A stretch of DNA of 64,000 nucleotides from Xanthobacter aminoxidans. GTDB taxonomy: Bacteria > Pseudomonadota > Alphaproteobacteria > Rhizobiales > Xanthobacteraceae. The stretch covers positions 310,001 through 374,000 of the forward strand of contig NZ_JAMJXC010000004.1 in assembly GCF_023571765.1 (NCBI RefSeq). The letters run 5' to 3'. Every line of letters begins with the position of its first letter. The stretch's first letter is position 1. The notes under the pieces are model-generated. The model was given only the letters and a program-made list of their open reading frames with translations. It was not told the origin of the DNA and did not search any database. Shown one piece after another: positions 16,892 to 26,600 of the stretch. The translations under genes were made by a program, and so were the position numbers.

Positions 16892-17555
16892 ACGATTTTC
16901 CCCTAAAAATCAAAGCTGTCGTCGGCCACCCCCTCCCCTCAACTCGACCGCCACCATCAGGTCCGGCCTTTGAGCGGGTCCCACCGCGATATCAATTCTC
17001 GTGCACCCCCGCTAAAGCTTCAGCTCGGACACTTTTAGCGACAATAATTGCTCCAGGGCACCAGGGTCAAGCCTCCATGGCACGCAAGCTCTTGAATTTA
17101 AAAGCTTTTTTGAGAGAGCGCAGCCGCGAAAAAAAACATTGCAGATCAAAGAGATAAGAGGCTGAAGGGCCTTCATGCCGGAACACGCACCCGAAAGGAG
17201 GAGGCGGGATCGCCGGACTGGGACAACGCGCCCCATCTGGCTCCTGCGAGGCGTACACCGGGCGTGCCCCCCGTGTGCGGCGGGCGAGCTACGGCCAGTC
17301 GCGGTCGCTTCGTGGGATGGTGCGGGCTGAAAGCCTGAGGCCGGCTCGCCCCGCGACGCGGGGAAGTCCAACAAGCCGGCTTCCAGGCAGCCTCCGAGGG
17401 CGCCGGGGGGCCGACCGAGGCGCGGGGCTCGGTTGCGATCCTCCGACCCAGCCGGTATACATAACGCCATCGGCTTGAAGCTTCGCGGCCTAGTGCACGC
17501 CGGGACAGCGGCGGCAGGATTTGAGTCCGCGGTCGTTCGGTACGGATCTGGTCAT
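16892..17555. other. 664-bp intergenic region between divergent galE and the bifunctional glycosyltransferase
   Basis: No convincing gene is seen; frames here are arginine/proline-rich shadows. The region contains an AT-richer patch (~17030-17170) with a possible stem (CGCTAAA 17010-17016 / TTTAGCG 17034-17040), a palindromic AAAAGCTTTT at about 17100, and further right a short perfect hairpin (CCCCGC-GAC-GCGGGG near 17350). It must hold the promoters for both divergent genes; exact -35/-10 boxes could not be assigned with confidence. Confidence 0.45.
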
Positions 17556-19676
17556 ATGAGCAATGCCCCAAATTCAGCCGACCCGTTCGATTGCTCGATC
17601 ATCCTGACTGTACATCGCGAACGACATTTGCTGACGCGAACGTTGGCGTCGCTCGAAGCATCTGCAGTCTATGCGCGCGAATTCGGCCACCGGTGCGAGC
17701 TGGTGGTGGTTCTCGACCGGGCCGATGCGCTGACCAGCACGATCGCGCGCAGCTTCACTTCGCTGGGATTTCAGGCCGTCATCCACATCGCGACCGACCA
17801 TGGCTCGCTCGGCCCTTCGCGCAACTCGGGCATCTCGGTAGCGCGGGGGCGCTACGTGGCGACGGCGGATGCGGACGATCTCGTCTCGATCAACATCCTG
17901 TCCGAAATGATCGCCGCGGCGAGGAGTTCCGATGCGAACACGCTGCTTTTTCCGGAACTGTTGATCGGCTTTGGCACTCAGTATTTCGTCGGCCAATATT
18001 TTTCCATGGACGACGAAATCAGATTGTCCTTCCTCGCAGGGCACCCCTATGTGTCAAGGGTGTTTGGCCCAAGATCATATTTCGTCGAGAACCCATACAT
18101 CGATGTGAGGCTGAGCACCGGCTACGCTTACGAGGACTGGCATTTCAATGCGGAAGCCGTTGCGCGGCGAATGCGGCTCAACGTCGTCCGCAACACCGCA
18201 TTGTTCTATCGCAAGCGGCCCGGCAGCCTGCTCAGCCAAGCCGACCAGCGGTCGATACGGCAGACCCCGCCGACGCAGCTCTTTCGGCCCGATGTCTTTC
18301 TCGACGTCATGGCTGGCGCGTATGAGACCTACCGCAGCACCGGCGGCCGAAGGACGGAGCGCAAGCAGGTCTTGACGCCGTTGAGCCAGAATCCCGTATT
18401 CTTGGAATCCATATTGGCCGCCAACGAAATCGAGCCTGCCATCTACCCACCTTTGATCGATCAGGGTTCTTATTTCACGTCTCTTGAGTGGGCCAATATT
18501 GGTGTAGGCGCTGCTTATTATGAACTGTGCCGGCTGATCGGGCCAGCGCGCTTCACGGACATTTTTCTTTTTCCTTTTGTCCGTCATGGCGGAGCGGAAA
18601 AATATATCGCGGATATCATGAGCGCCCTCCTTGAACGCGATCCCAAGCGCCGCATTCTGGTGCTGCTCGGCGAGCGCGACACCAATCTCAACGTCGAAAT
18701 TCTTCCGCCGGAGTGTGAAATTGTGGATTTTCACACCCTCTGGCCCGAGCTCGAAGATCAATGGATAGACCTTGTCACGCTACGATTGATCGAGGCCTAT
18801 GAAGGGGCGACGATTCATCTTCGCCAATCCGTTTATGCCGAGCGTTTTTTCCGAAAATATTGCCCCGTCCTTGGCGGGAGGAAAACTTTCTTTTATCGTT
18901 TTTGCGACGATAGCGGCTATTTCCAGGGCGAACCCATATCCGCGCCCTGGGGATTTTCCTTCATCGACGAGCATATTGACGACCTGGTGGGCGTGATCAC
19001 CGACAACGGCAGCATTGTCGATGCTGACGTTGCCCGGCTAGGCGCTCACCGCGACAAATATGCGGTGATCTATGCACGCCAGGGCTTGCAGCCCAGCCGC
19101 CGCAATGGCGCGGGCCGGCGCGTCCTATGGGCCTCCCGCCTCGTCGCACAGAAGCGGCCAGGCATGGTGTTGGCCATCGCGGACGCGCTCGAGGCCAGAA
19201 AATCCGACATCGTCATCGATGCGCGGGGGGAAGCTCCCGATTTCGACGTGTCTCAGTTGGCCGGCAAGCCCAACCTGATCTATGGTGGCCCGTTCGATCG
19301 GTTCGCTCATGTCGTGAACGCGGAGCATTTCGGTTTCCTCTATACGAGCCAGTTCGACGGTCTGCCGAATGTTCTGCTCGAGGCAGCGGCCCACGGCCTG
19401 CCGGTGATCGCCCCCGACGTGGGCGGCATCTCGGAGTTCATCATCCATGGCGAGACAGGCATCCTGCTCCAGTCCGACGCGGACGACGCGGCCCTGGCGG
19501 CGGCCTATGCCGACGCGCTGATCGGTCTTCGGGACGACGTCGAGCGCCAGGACGCCCTGAGCGGGGCGGCACAGGAGAGACTCCGACTCAACCATGCGCC
19601 CGAGACGCACCTTGGCCGCGTCGTGACCGTCTTCGGCCTCGGCGAGGCATGGAACGGGCAGGTGGCGGCGCAATGA
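17556..19676 (+). CDS. Bifunctional glycosyltransferase: GT2 (GT-A) fused to GT4 (GT-B)
   Basis: 706 residues from ATG 17556; an upstream in-frame start at 17433 gives a poor-quality extension. Residues ~10-250 are a GT2 domain: CSIILTVHRERHLLTRTLAS, VVVLDRADAL, the GPSRNSGISVARG block and the metal-binding ATADADDLV (D105, D107, D108), then an acidic/Trp acceptor region AYEDWHFNAEAV. Residues ~330-700 are a GT4 domain: FPFVRHGGAEKYIADIMSAL, RRVLWASRLVAQKRPGMVLA and the donor-site block QFDGLPNVLLEAAAHGLPV. Such fusions add two successive sugars in polysaccharide synthesis. The stop overlaps the next start (ATGA), so the downstream gene is coupled. It is probably cytoplasmic and membrane-associated. 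Confidence 0.88.
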   Translation: MSNAPNSADPFDCSIILTVHRERHLLTRTLASLEASAVYAREFGHRCELVVVLDRADALTSTIARSFTSLGFQAVIHIATDHGSLGPSRNSGISVARGRYVATADADDLVSINILSEMIAAARSSDANTLLFPELLIGFGTQYFVGQYFSMDDEIRLSFLAGHPYVSRVFGPRSYFVENPYIDVRLSTGYAYEDWHFNAEAVARRMRLNVVRNTALFYRKRPGSLLSQADQRSIRQTPPTQLFRPDVFLDVMAGAYETYRSTGGRRTERKQVLTPLSQNPVFLESILAANEIEPAIYPPLIDQGSYFTSLEWANIGVGAAYYELCRLIGPARFTDIFLFPFVRHGGAEKYIADIMSALLERDPKRRILVLLGERDTNLNVEILPPECEIVDFHTLWPELEDQWIDLVTLRLIEAYEGATIHLRQSVYAERFFRKYCPVLGGRKTFFYRFCDDSGYFQGEPISAPWGFSFIDEHIDDLVGVITDNGSIVDADVARLGAHRDKYAVIYARQGLQPSRRNGAGRRVLWASRLVAQKRPGMVLAIADALEARKSDIVIDARGEAPDFDVSQLAGKPNLIYGGPFDRFAHVVNAEHFGFLYTSQFDGLPNVLLEAAAHGLPVIAPDVGGISEFIIHGETGILLQSDADDAALAAAYADALIGLRDDVERQDALSGAAQERLRLNHAPETHLGRVVTVFGLGEAWNGQVAAQ

Positions 19677-20266
19677 TGAAGGACGACCCAAGGCTCCGCG
19701 CGTTCCGGCGGCGGCTCATCGAATATGGCGCGCTCATTCGCGGGCTGAACGATCGCCTGCACGAACTCGGGTTCGAGAAGGGAAGGATGGCGGCGGAGGC
19801 GGACCGTGCGCGCCTCGACACCGCCGTCCTGACCAACCGTGTGAGCGTTCTCGAGAGCCTGCTTTCGTCACGGCTTGCCTTGTTGCAGATCCTGCTCGGC
19901 TTCCGGCATCCGACCCGGGACGAACAGGTCGACGGCACGCTGGAGCTTGTCCTGGGCGCCGAACGCGCGGCTGAATGCTACATTGCGCTTCCGGCTTCCG
20001 ACACCATTGAGTTGCGCGGGTGGCTCAAGGGCCGCCCCGATGCGGCCGGGCCGGCAACGATCAAGATTGGAGCGAAATTGTTCCAGTGCGAGCGCTACCC
20101 GAGAATCGACGTTGCCAGAACGTTCGGCCTCGATCCTGCGGCTCCCTGGGGTTTTTCGGCGATTCTCCCCGCGAAGGATCTGCCGCTCGGCCACAATGAA
20201 AGCTGGCTCTTGATCGGGAACACCCCGGTAAAGCAGCTCGGCATCTTCTCCGGCGCTGCCCCCTAG
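19673..20266 (+). CDS. Hypothetical coiled-coil protein coupled to the GT2-GT4 gene
   Basis: 197 residues from ATG 19673, which overlaps the glycosyltransferase stop by ATGA. Residues ~1-75 are charged and helical (FRRRLIEYGALIRGLNDRLH, then DRARLDTAVLTNRVSVLESL) and likely form a coiled coil. Residues ~90-195 look beta-rich (TIELRGWLKGRPDAAGPATI, WGFSAILPAKDLPLGHNESW). I recognise no family. Translational coupling and position suggest an accessory subunit of the glycosyltransferase or a capsule-assembly scaffold. Confidence 0.65.
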   Translation: MMKDDPRLRAFRRRLIEYGALIRGLNDRLHELGFEKGRMAAEADRARLDTAVLTNRVSVLESLLSSRLALLQILLGFRHPTRDEQVDGTLELVLGAERAAECYIALPASDTIELRGWLKGRPDAAGPATIKIGAKLFQCERYPRIDVARTFGLDPAAPWGFSAILPAKDLPLGHNESWLLIGNTPVKQLGIFSGAAP

Positions 20267-20676
20267 GGCACCGCAGCACGGCCGTCTTGGACCGTTTAGC
20301 CCCACCGGCCCGTTTGTGCCGCGCCGGGCTCGAGGCAAGCGATACTCACGACTGAGCACGCACGAGGCACCGCTCTGGCCGCAGCGGATCTGCGGTTCGC
20401 GCGCTCCATGAGGTGGGATGGGAGGCGAGCTTATTGTCCTTGCGCAACACCCTTTCTGATTGCATCGGATTTCTTCTCGACCCTCCTGCTGCGTCGCGTT
20501 ATAGCTACCCGACCGGGCGATGCGAGAAGGTTCATGCTCAGGTCAGAGCAGGGTACTGGTGCGTCACATCAGGCTTCGGCGGGGGTCCTCGGTTCGAGGT
20601 TTCCCGTGACGAGGGTTTGTTGTCGATCGATCGTCTGTGGTGAAGGCTTCTGGAAAGAGCTGGAATCAGCCAGAGC
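20267..20676. other. 410-bp intergenic region upstream of the PKS
   Basis: No convincing gene. It must contain the promoter of the synthase unless there is read-through from 20266. A short self-complementary CGATCGATCG lies near 20624-20633. No clear Shine-Dalgarno precedes the ATG at 20677. Confidence 0.35.
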
Positions 20677-23600
20677 ATGAACGTGAAATCGAGCCCCTTG
20701 TCTGTCTTTGACCTCTCAATCATTGGGCATGCCTGCCGCCTTCCCGGCGCCTACGACATGGCGACGCTGTGGTCCCTGCTCGCGGCGGGGCAATCGGCGG
20801 TGCGCGACCTGCCCACCGGCCGCTGGCCGGTCGAGCGCGGGCTGCATCCCCGCAAGAGCGAGCCGGGATTCGCCTATACCTTCGCCGGTGGATACGTCGA
20901 CGATCCCTTCGCCTTCGACCCCGGCGTCTTCGGCATCTCCCCGCGCGAGGCGCAGCAGATCGATGCGCAGCAGCGCCTTCTCCTCGAGGTGGTGTGGGAG
21001 GCGCTGGAGGACGCAGGCCTCGCGCCCTCCGCCACCGCCCGCGAGCGGGTCGGCGTCTATGTGGGCGCCTCCAACGTGGACTACCAGACCGCCGCCTCGG
21101 GCGACCCGGCAGCCATGGAAAGCCACTTCATGACGGGGAACTCCCTGTCCATCGTCTCCAACCGCGTGTCCTACATCTTCGACTGGCGCGGCCCGAGCTT
21201 CACGGTCGATTCGGCCTGCTCGTCCTCGTTCGTGGCGCTGGCCCAGGCGGCGAAGGCGCTGGAGTCCGGCGAGATCGACACCGCGGTGGTGGCGGGCGTC
21301 AACCTGCTGCTCTCCCCGGCGCCCTTCATCGGCTTCTCGCGCGCGTCCATGCTCTCCCCCACGGGCCGCTGCCGGCCGTTCTCCGCGGGCGCCGACGGCT
21401 ACGTGCGCTCGGAAGGGGCGGTCGCCATCGTGCTGCGCCGCGCGGCCGACGCGCGCGCCGCGGGCAACCGGGTGCACGCCGGGATCGTGGCTGCCGGTGT
21501 CAATTCGGACGGCCGCACCTCCGGCATCTCGCTGCCCTCCGCCAAGGGGCAGGGCGCCCTCATCTCCAGCATCTACGCGGACCTCGGCATAGGCGGCGAC
21601 GATCTCGCCTTCGTCGAGGCGCATGGCACCGGCACGCCGGTGGGCGACCCCATCGAGGCCCACGCCATCGGCACGGCCCTGGGAGGCGGGCGCTCCACGC
21701 CGCTGGCGGTGGGCTCGGTGAAGTCCAACATCGGCCATCTGGAATGCGTGTCAGGCCTCGCCGGCCTCATCAAGGCGACGCTGGCGCTGAAGCATGCCGT
21801 CTATCCGCGCACCCTCTATCTGGAGGGGCTCAACCCGAACATCCCGTTCGAGGAGCTGAACCTCGCCCCGGCCCACCGGGACGTGGCGCTCGACCTTGCG
21901 CGGACGCCGTTCGCGGGCGTCTGCAACTACGGTTTCGGCGGCACCAACGCCCACGTGGTCCTGAAGGCGGCGGACCCGGTGCCGGCGCATAGTGTCGAGC
22001 CCAAGGATGCGCGCCTGCTGGTGCTCTCCGCCAAGTCGCAGGAAGCCCTGCACGCGCTCGCGAACGGATATGCCGCAGTCCTCGAGGAGGGCGCGGTCAC
22101 GCCGGCAGCCATTGCCGGCGGCGCGCGATATCAAAGAGAGCTGTTCGACAACCGCCTGGCCCTTCCCATAGGCCCGGCGCCGGAGATGGCCGCTCAATTG
22201 CGCAGCTTCGCGCGGGGCGAAAAGACGGAGATCGCCGTCGGCAAGGCGCCCGCGCGTGCCGGCAAGGTGGCCTTCGTTTATAGCGGTAACGGCAGCCAGT
22301 GGGTCGGAATGGGCCGGACCGCGCTTGCCCTCAACAGCGCCTTCCGCGCGCGCTTCGAGACCGTGGACGCGGCCTATCGCAAGATCGCGGGGTGGTCGCT
22401 TGCGGACGTGCTGGCCTCGCCTGCCCTCGCCACACAGATCGAGAAGACCTCGGTCGCCCAGCCCCTGATCTTCGCTATCCAGATTGCCCTTACGGCAGCC
22501 CTTCGCGAAGAAGGCATCAAGCCGGACGTCGTGCTTGGTCACAGCGTGGGCGAGGTGGCGGCGGCCATGGTCTCGGGCGCTCTCGACCTCGAAGCGGCGA
22601 TCCACCTCATTCACCACCGCAGCCTGCGGCAGGAGATGGTCGCAGGTCGCGGCCGGATGCTCGCGCTCGCGACGTGCGAGGAGCAGGCCGAGGCGTTCCT
22701 CGCATCCCTCGGCCGCCAGGATCTGAACATTGCCGCCGTCAATGGCCCCCGCTCCGTCACCCTGTCCGGCACCACCGAGGCCATTGCGCTGGCGGAAAAG
22801 TCCGCGCGCCTGCAGCGCATCGCGACCGTCTCCATCGGCGTGGATTATCCGTTCCATTCGGTGCTGCTCGATGTGGCGCAGCAGGGCATTCTCGATGACC
22901 TAAAGTCGTTGAGGCCCGGCGAGACTCGCACGGATTTCGTCTCTACCGTCACAGGTGGCCCGTTGGCCGGCACCGCCCTCGATGCCACCTATTGGTGGCA
23001 TAATATCCGGGAGCCGGTGCGCTTCTCGGATGCGGTGGTCGCAGCCGGCCGGCTCGGCGCCACGCATTTCATCGAGATCGGCCCGCGCCCCATCCTCACC
23101 GGCGCGGCCACTGAGACGCTCCGGCAGGCGGAACTGCCGTCTGAGTGCATCTCCAGCCTGTCCGAGCGCGACGACACCGCTACGGGCGATCCGGTGCGCG
23201 CCATCGCGGCGCAGGCCTTCGTGCGCGGTTTGGAGATCGACTCCGCGCGGGCGTTCGGACCACCGACCGCCACGCCCCTTCCGTTGCCGCATTACCCCTG
23301 GCAGCGCCAGCGCTTCGTGATGGCCAACACCACGGAGGCGCTTGAGCTTTACGGCCGCATGTTCGGCGCTGCCCCGTCTCATCCGCTGCTCGGGCGCCGC
23401 GTGAGCCAGAACGTGCCGGAATGGCGCGGCTTTGCCGATCACGAGATCGCTCCGTATCTCGCCGACCATCGCGTGGAAGGCGAGGTGGTGGTCCCGGCGG
23501 CCGCCATCGCCGAGATGATGCTGTCCGTGGGACGCGAAATCCACGGCGACGTGCCGATGGAGCTGCGCGACTTCGACGTGCTGCGCGCCCTCTCCGTGCC

Positions 23601-26600
23601 CGAGGGCACGATGCGCGAGATTTCCACCCGCTTCGACGAGACCACGCAGACCTGCTCGGTCTGGGCGCGCCGCCGTCTCAGTGGCGCGGAGTTTCTGCTG
23701 CACGCCATCGGGCGGGTGGTGCCGGCCACCGGAACGCCGGTGCTCCAGCCAGACCCCGACCCGGCCCGCCTTCGTTACTCCGACGCCGCTGATGTCTACG
23801 CGGCTGCGACCAGCTGCGGCCTCAACTACGGGCCGAGCTTCCAGCGCGCCGTGGCGGTGGAACGCGACGGCGACAGCGGCATCACCACCCTCGCCGCCGG
23901 CACCCTGCCGCTGGGGCTGTTCACCGACCGGCACATGATCGATCCGGCCGCGCTCGACGCCTCGCTGCACGCGCTCTTCCTCGACGCGCATGTGGTGGAC
24001 GGGGAGACCCGCACCAATCTCCCGGTCCGCATCCGCTCGCTCCGCCTCTGGCAGCCCGGCGTGGCGATCGCCAAATCCGTCACCCACCGGACCCACGAAA
24101 GCCGGTTCACCACCTCCGTCGACATCACCCTCCATGCCGCCGACGGCAGCGTGGTCGCGGACGTGCGGGGACTGGTGCTGCGCGAGGTCGTGCTCTCCCG
24201 GCGCAGTGACGAGGAGCGGCGTTTCCGCGTCACTTACGACGCGCTGAGGCAGGCATCGGCCACGCCTGCGGGCGCAGTCGATCTCGCGGGCGTGCCTGCC
24301 GAGCCGCTGGATGCCTTCCTGCTGCTGCGCGGCTTTGTGCGTTCCCTCGTGCGCGAGACCATCGTCGCGCTGGCGGGGGGCCTCGACGTCGTGCCCGCAC
24401 GTCTCATCGCCGTCGGTCGACTGGCGGCCGAGGCGGAGGGGCGCCTCACCGCGCTCATGGACCAGTTCGCAGCGACCGGCCTGGCCGAGCGAACCGCGGA
24501 AGGCTGGCTCATCACTACGGCCGAGTTGCCGCCGTCAGATCTGCTCTTTCGTACGCTGGCCGAGCGCTATCCCGAGGCCAATGCAGAAGTCCGGCTCGCG
24601 GCCCAGCTGAAGGCGACGCTGACACCGCACCTCGCGCAGGGCGCTTCTCTGGAGCTTCCGCCTTCGCTCGCCGATCTCGTCGCCGAGGACGGCATCGCTT
24701 TCTCCGCCGGCCTCGGGGCAGTCCGGGCGGCGGTGGAGGAGCGCATCGCAGCCTGCGCCCCCGTGCGTCCGCACATACTGCTGCCGCGTCCCTGGACCGC
24801 CGGGCTGGTGCGCACGCTCCTCCCCTTCGTCCGCGAAGGCCTTGTCCAGGTGACGTTGGCCGGGGCGGACGCAGCCGGCTTCGAGAAGGTGACGTCGCGC
24901 ACAGGAGCCGGTGATCTCTTCTTCCTCGACACCGCAGCCGCGGGCGGGGACGAGGCGCCCGACTTCGCTCCGGTCGATCTGGTGGCGGGGCTCGCAGCCC
25001 AGGCGCCTTTCGGCGGCGATCTGGCCGAGGCCGCGCGCATCGGCGCAATCGCCGCAGGTGCCCGGTGCCTCGTCGCCGAGCCCCCCTTCGACGGGCTCCT
25101 CGACGTCCTCGTTTCCCCGCAGCCGGCCGGCGCACAGCGAGGACAGATCGAGGTCCTTCTCGCGCACATGAACTGCGCGCCGGTTGAGGCGATCCCGCTC
25201 GCCGACGGCCTCTCCACGGCATTCAGCGGCCCTGTTGCGGCCCATTCGGACGGGCGGATGGCCGGTCCCGTTCTGGTCCTCGGCGGTAGCAGCACGGACG
25301 CATTCGCCCAAGCGCTGACGCGCGACGGCGACACCATCATCGACGACCTGATCCTTCCTTCCGTTGAGCGGTCCGAAGCACACGGGACGGTCATTTTCCC
25401 CGTCGCGTTCGAGCCCGCCTGGGCACCCAGGGCCGCGCTGGTGCAAAGGCTGCTCGACCTCAAGCGCGTGCTGGAATGGGCGAATGCGAGCACGGGCAAG
25501 CTGACCCTTTGGCTCGTGACGGCCGGCGGCCGCCAGCTCGCCGGTGAGACCGTCGATCCCGCCGCCGTGGCCATCTCGGCCTTCTACCGCGTAGCGCTCA
25601 ACGAGCATCCAGGCCTCGATCTGCGCCTCGTCGACGTAGATGCATTCGACGCCGAAGCCGCCCGCCGCGTGCGCGAGATCGTTGATCTCGACAGCGCCGA
25701 GGCCGAGCGTGTTTCCCGCACGGACGGCGAGTTCGGCGTGCGCGTCCTGCGCGGCGAAGCCATCGCCCGGGAAAAGGTGTCAGACACCCGGCGGGTTCAG
25801 CTCGACGTGCCCCAGCAGGGCGCCGTCAGCTCCATGGAATGGGTGATGCGCGATCGCGTCGCGCCTCAGGGCGACGAGGTCGAAATCGAGGTGGCAGCGA
25901 CCGGCCTCAATTTCCGCGACGTGATGCTGGCGCTCGGTGCGCTCGACGACGATATCCTCGGCCCTGGCCTCACCAGCGCCTCGCTCGGCTTTGAATGCGC
26001 CGGGACGGTGGTCCGCGTGGGTCCGCAGGTTAGCCATCTGGTCGTGGGAGACCGGGTGATGGGCTTTGCCCCGGACGCCTTTGCCTCCCACGTCACGGTG
26101 CCCGGCTGGTTCGCCTTCAAGGTGCCGGATGGTGTTTCGGAGGTGGCCGCGGCCAGCATTCCGGTGGCATTTGCCACGGCGTGGTATGGCCTCGTCGAAT
26201 GTGCTCGCCTGCGCGCCAACGAGACGGTGCTCGTCCACGGCGCCGCCGGTGGCGTCGGTCTAGCCGCCGTCGAGATCGCACTTGCACGCGGCGCACGCGT
26301 GATCGCCACCGCAGGCACGACCGAGAAGGCGGCTCTGCTCAAGGGTCTGGGCGTCGCCGCGGTCTACAATTCCCGCGACGTTGATTTCGCCGCGGAGATC
26401 GAACGCGACTTCGGCAAGGTGGACGTGGTGCTGAATTCGCTGGCCGGTGAAGCCATGACGGCCAGCCTGCAGCTGGTGAAGCCGTTCGGCCGCTTCGTGG
26501 AACTCGGCAAGCGCGACTTCCTCGCCAACACCAGCATCGGACTGCGGCCATTCGCCCGCAATCTCAGCTATTTCGGCGTGGACCTCGACCAGCTTCTGGC

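Noticed and set aside
17012-17571. Minus-strand frames in the galE-glycosyltransferase gap
   Set aside because: Arg/Pro/Ser-rich, no motif, no Shine-Dalgarno; better explained as non-coding.
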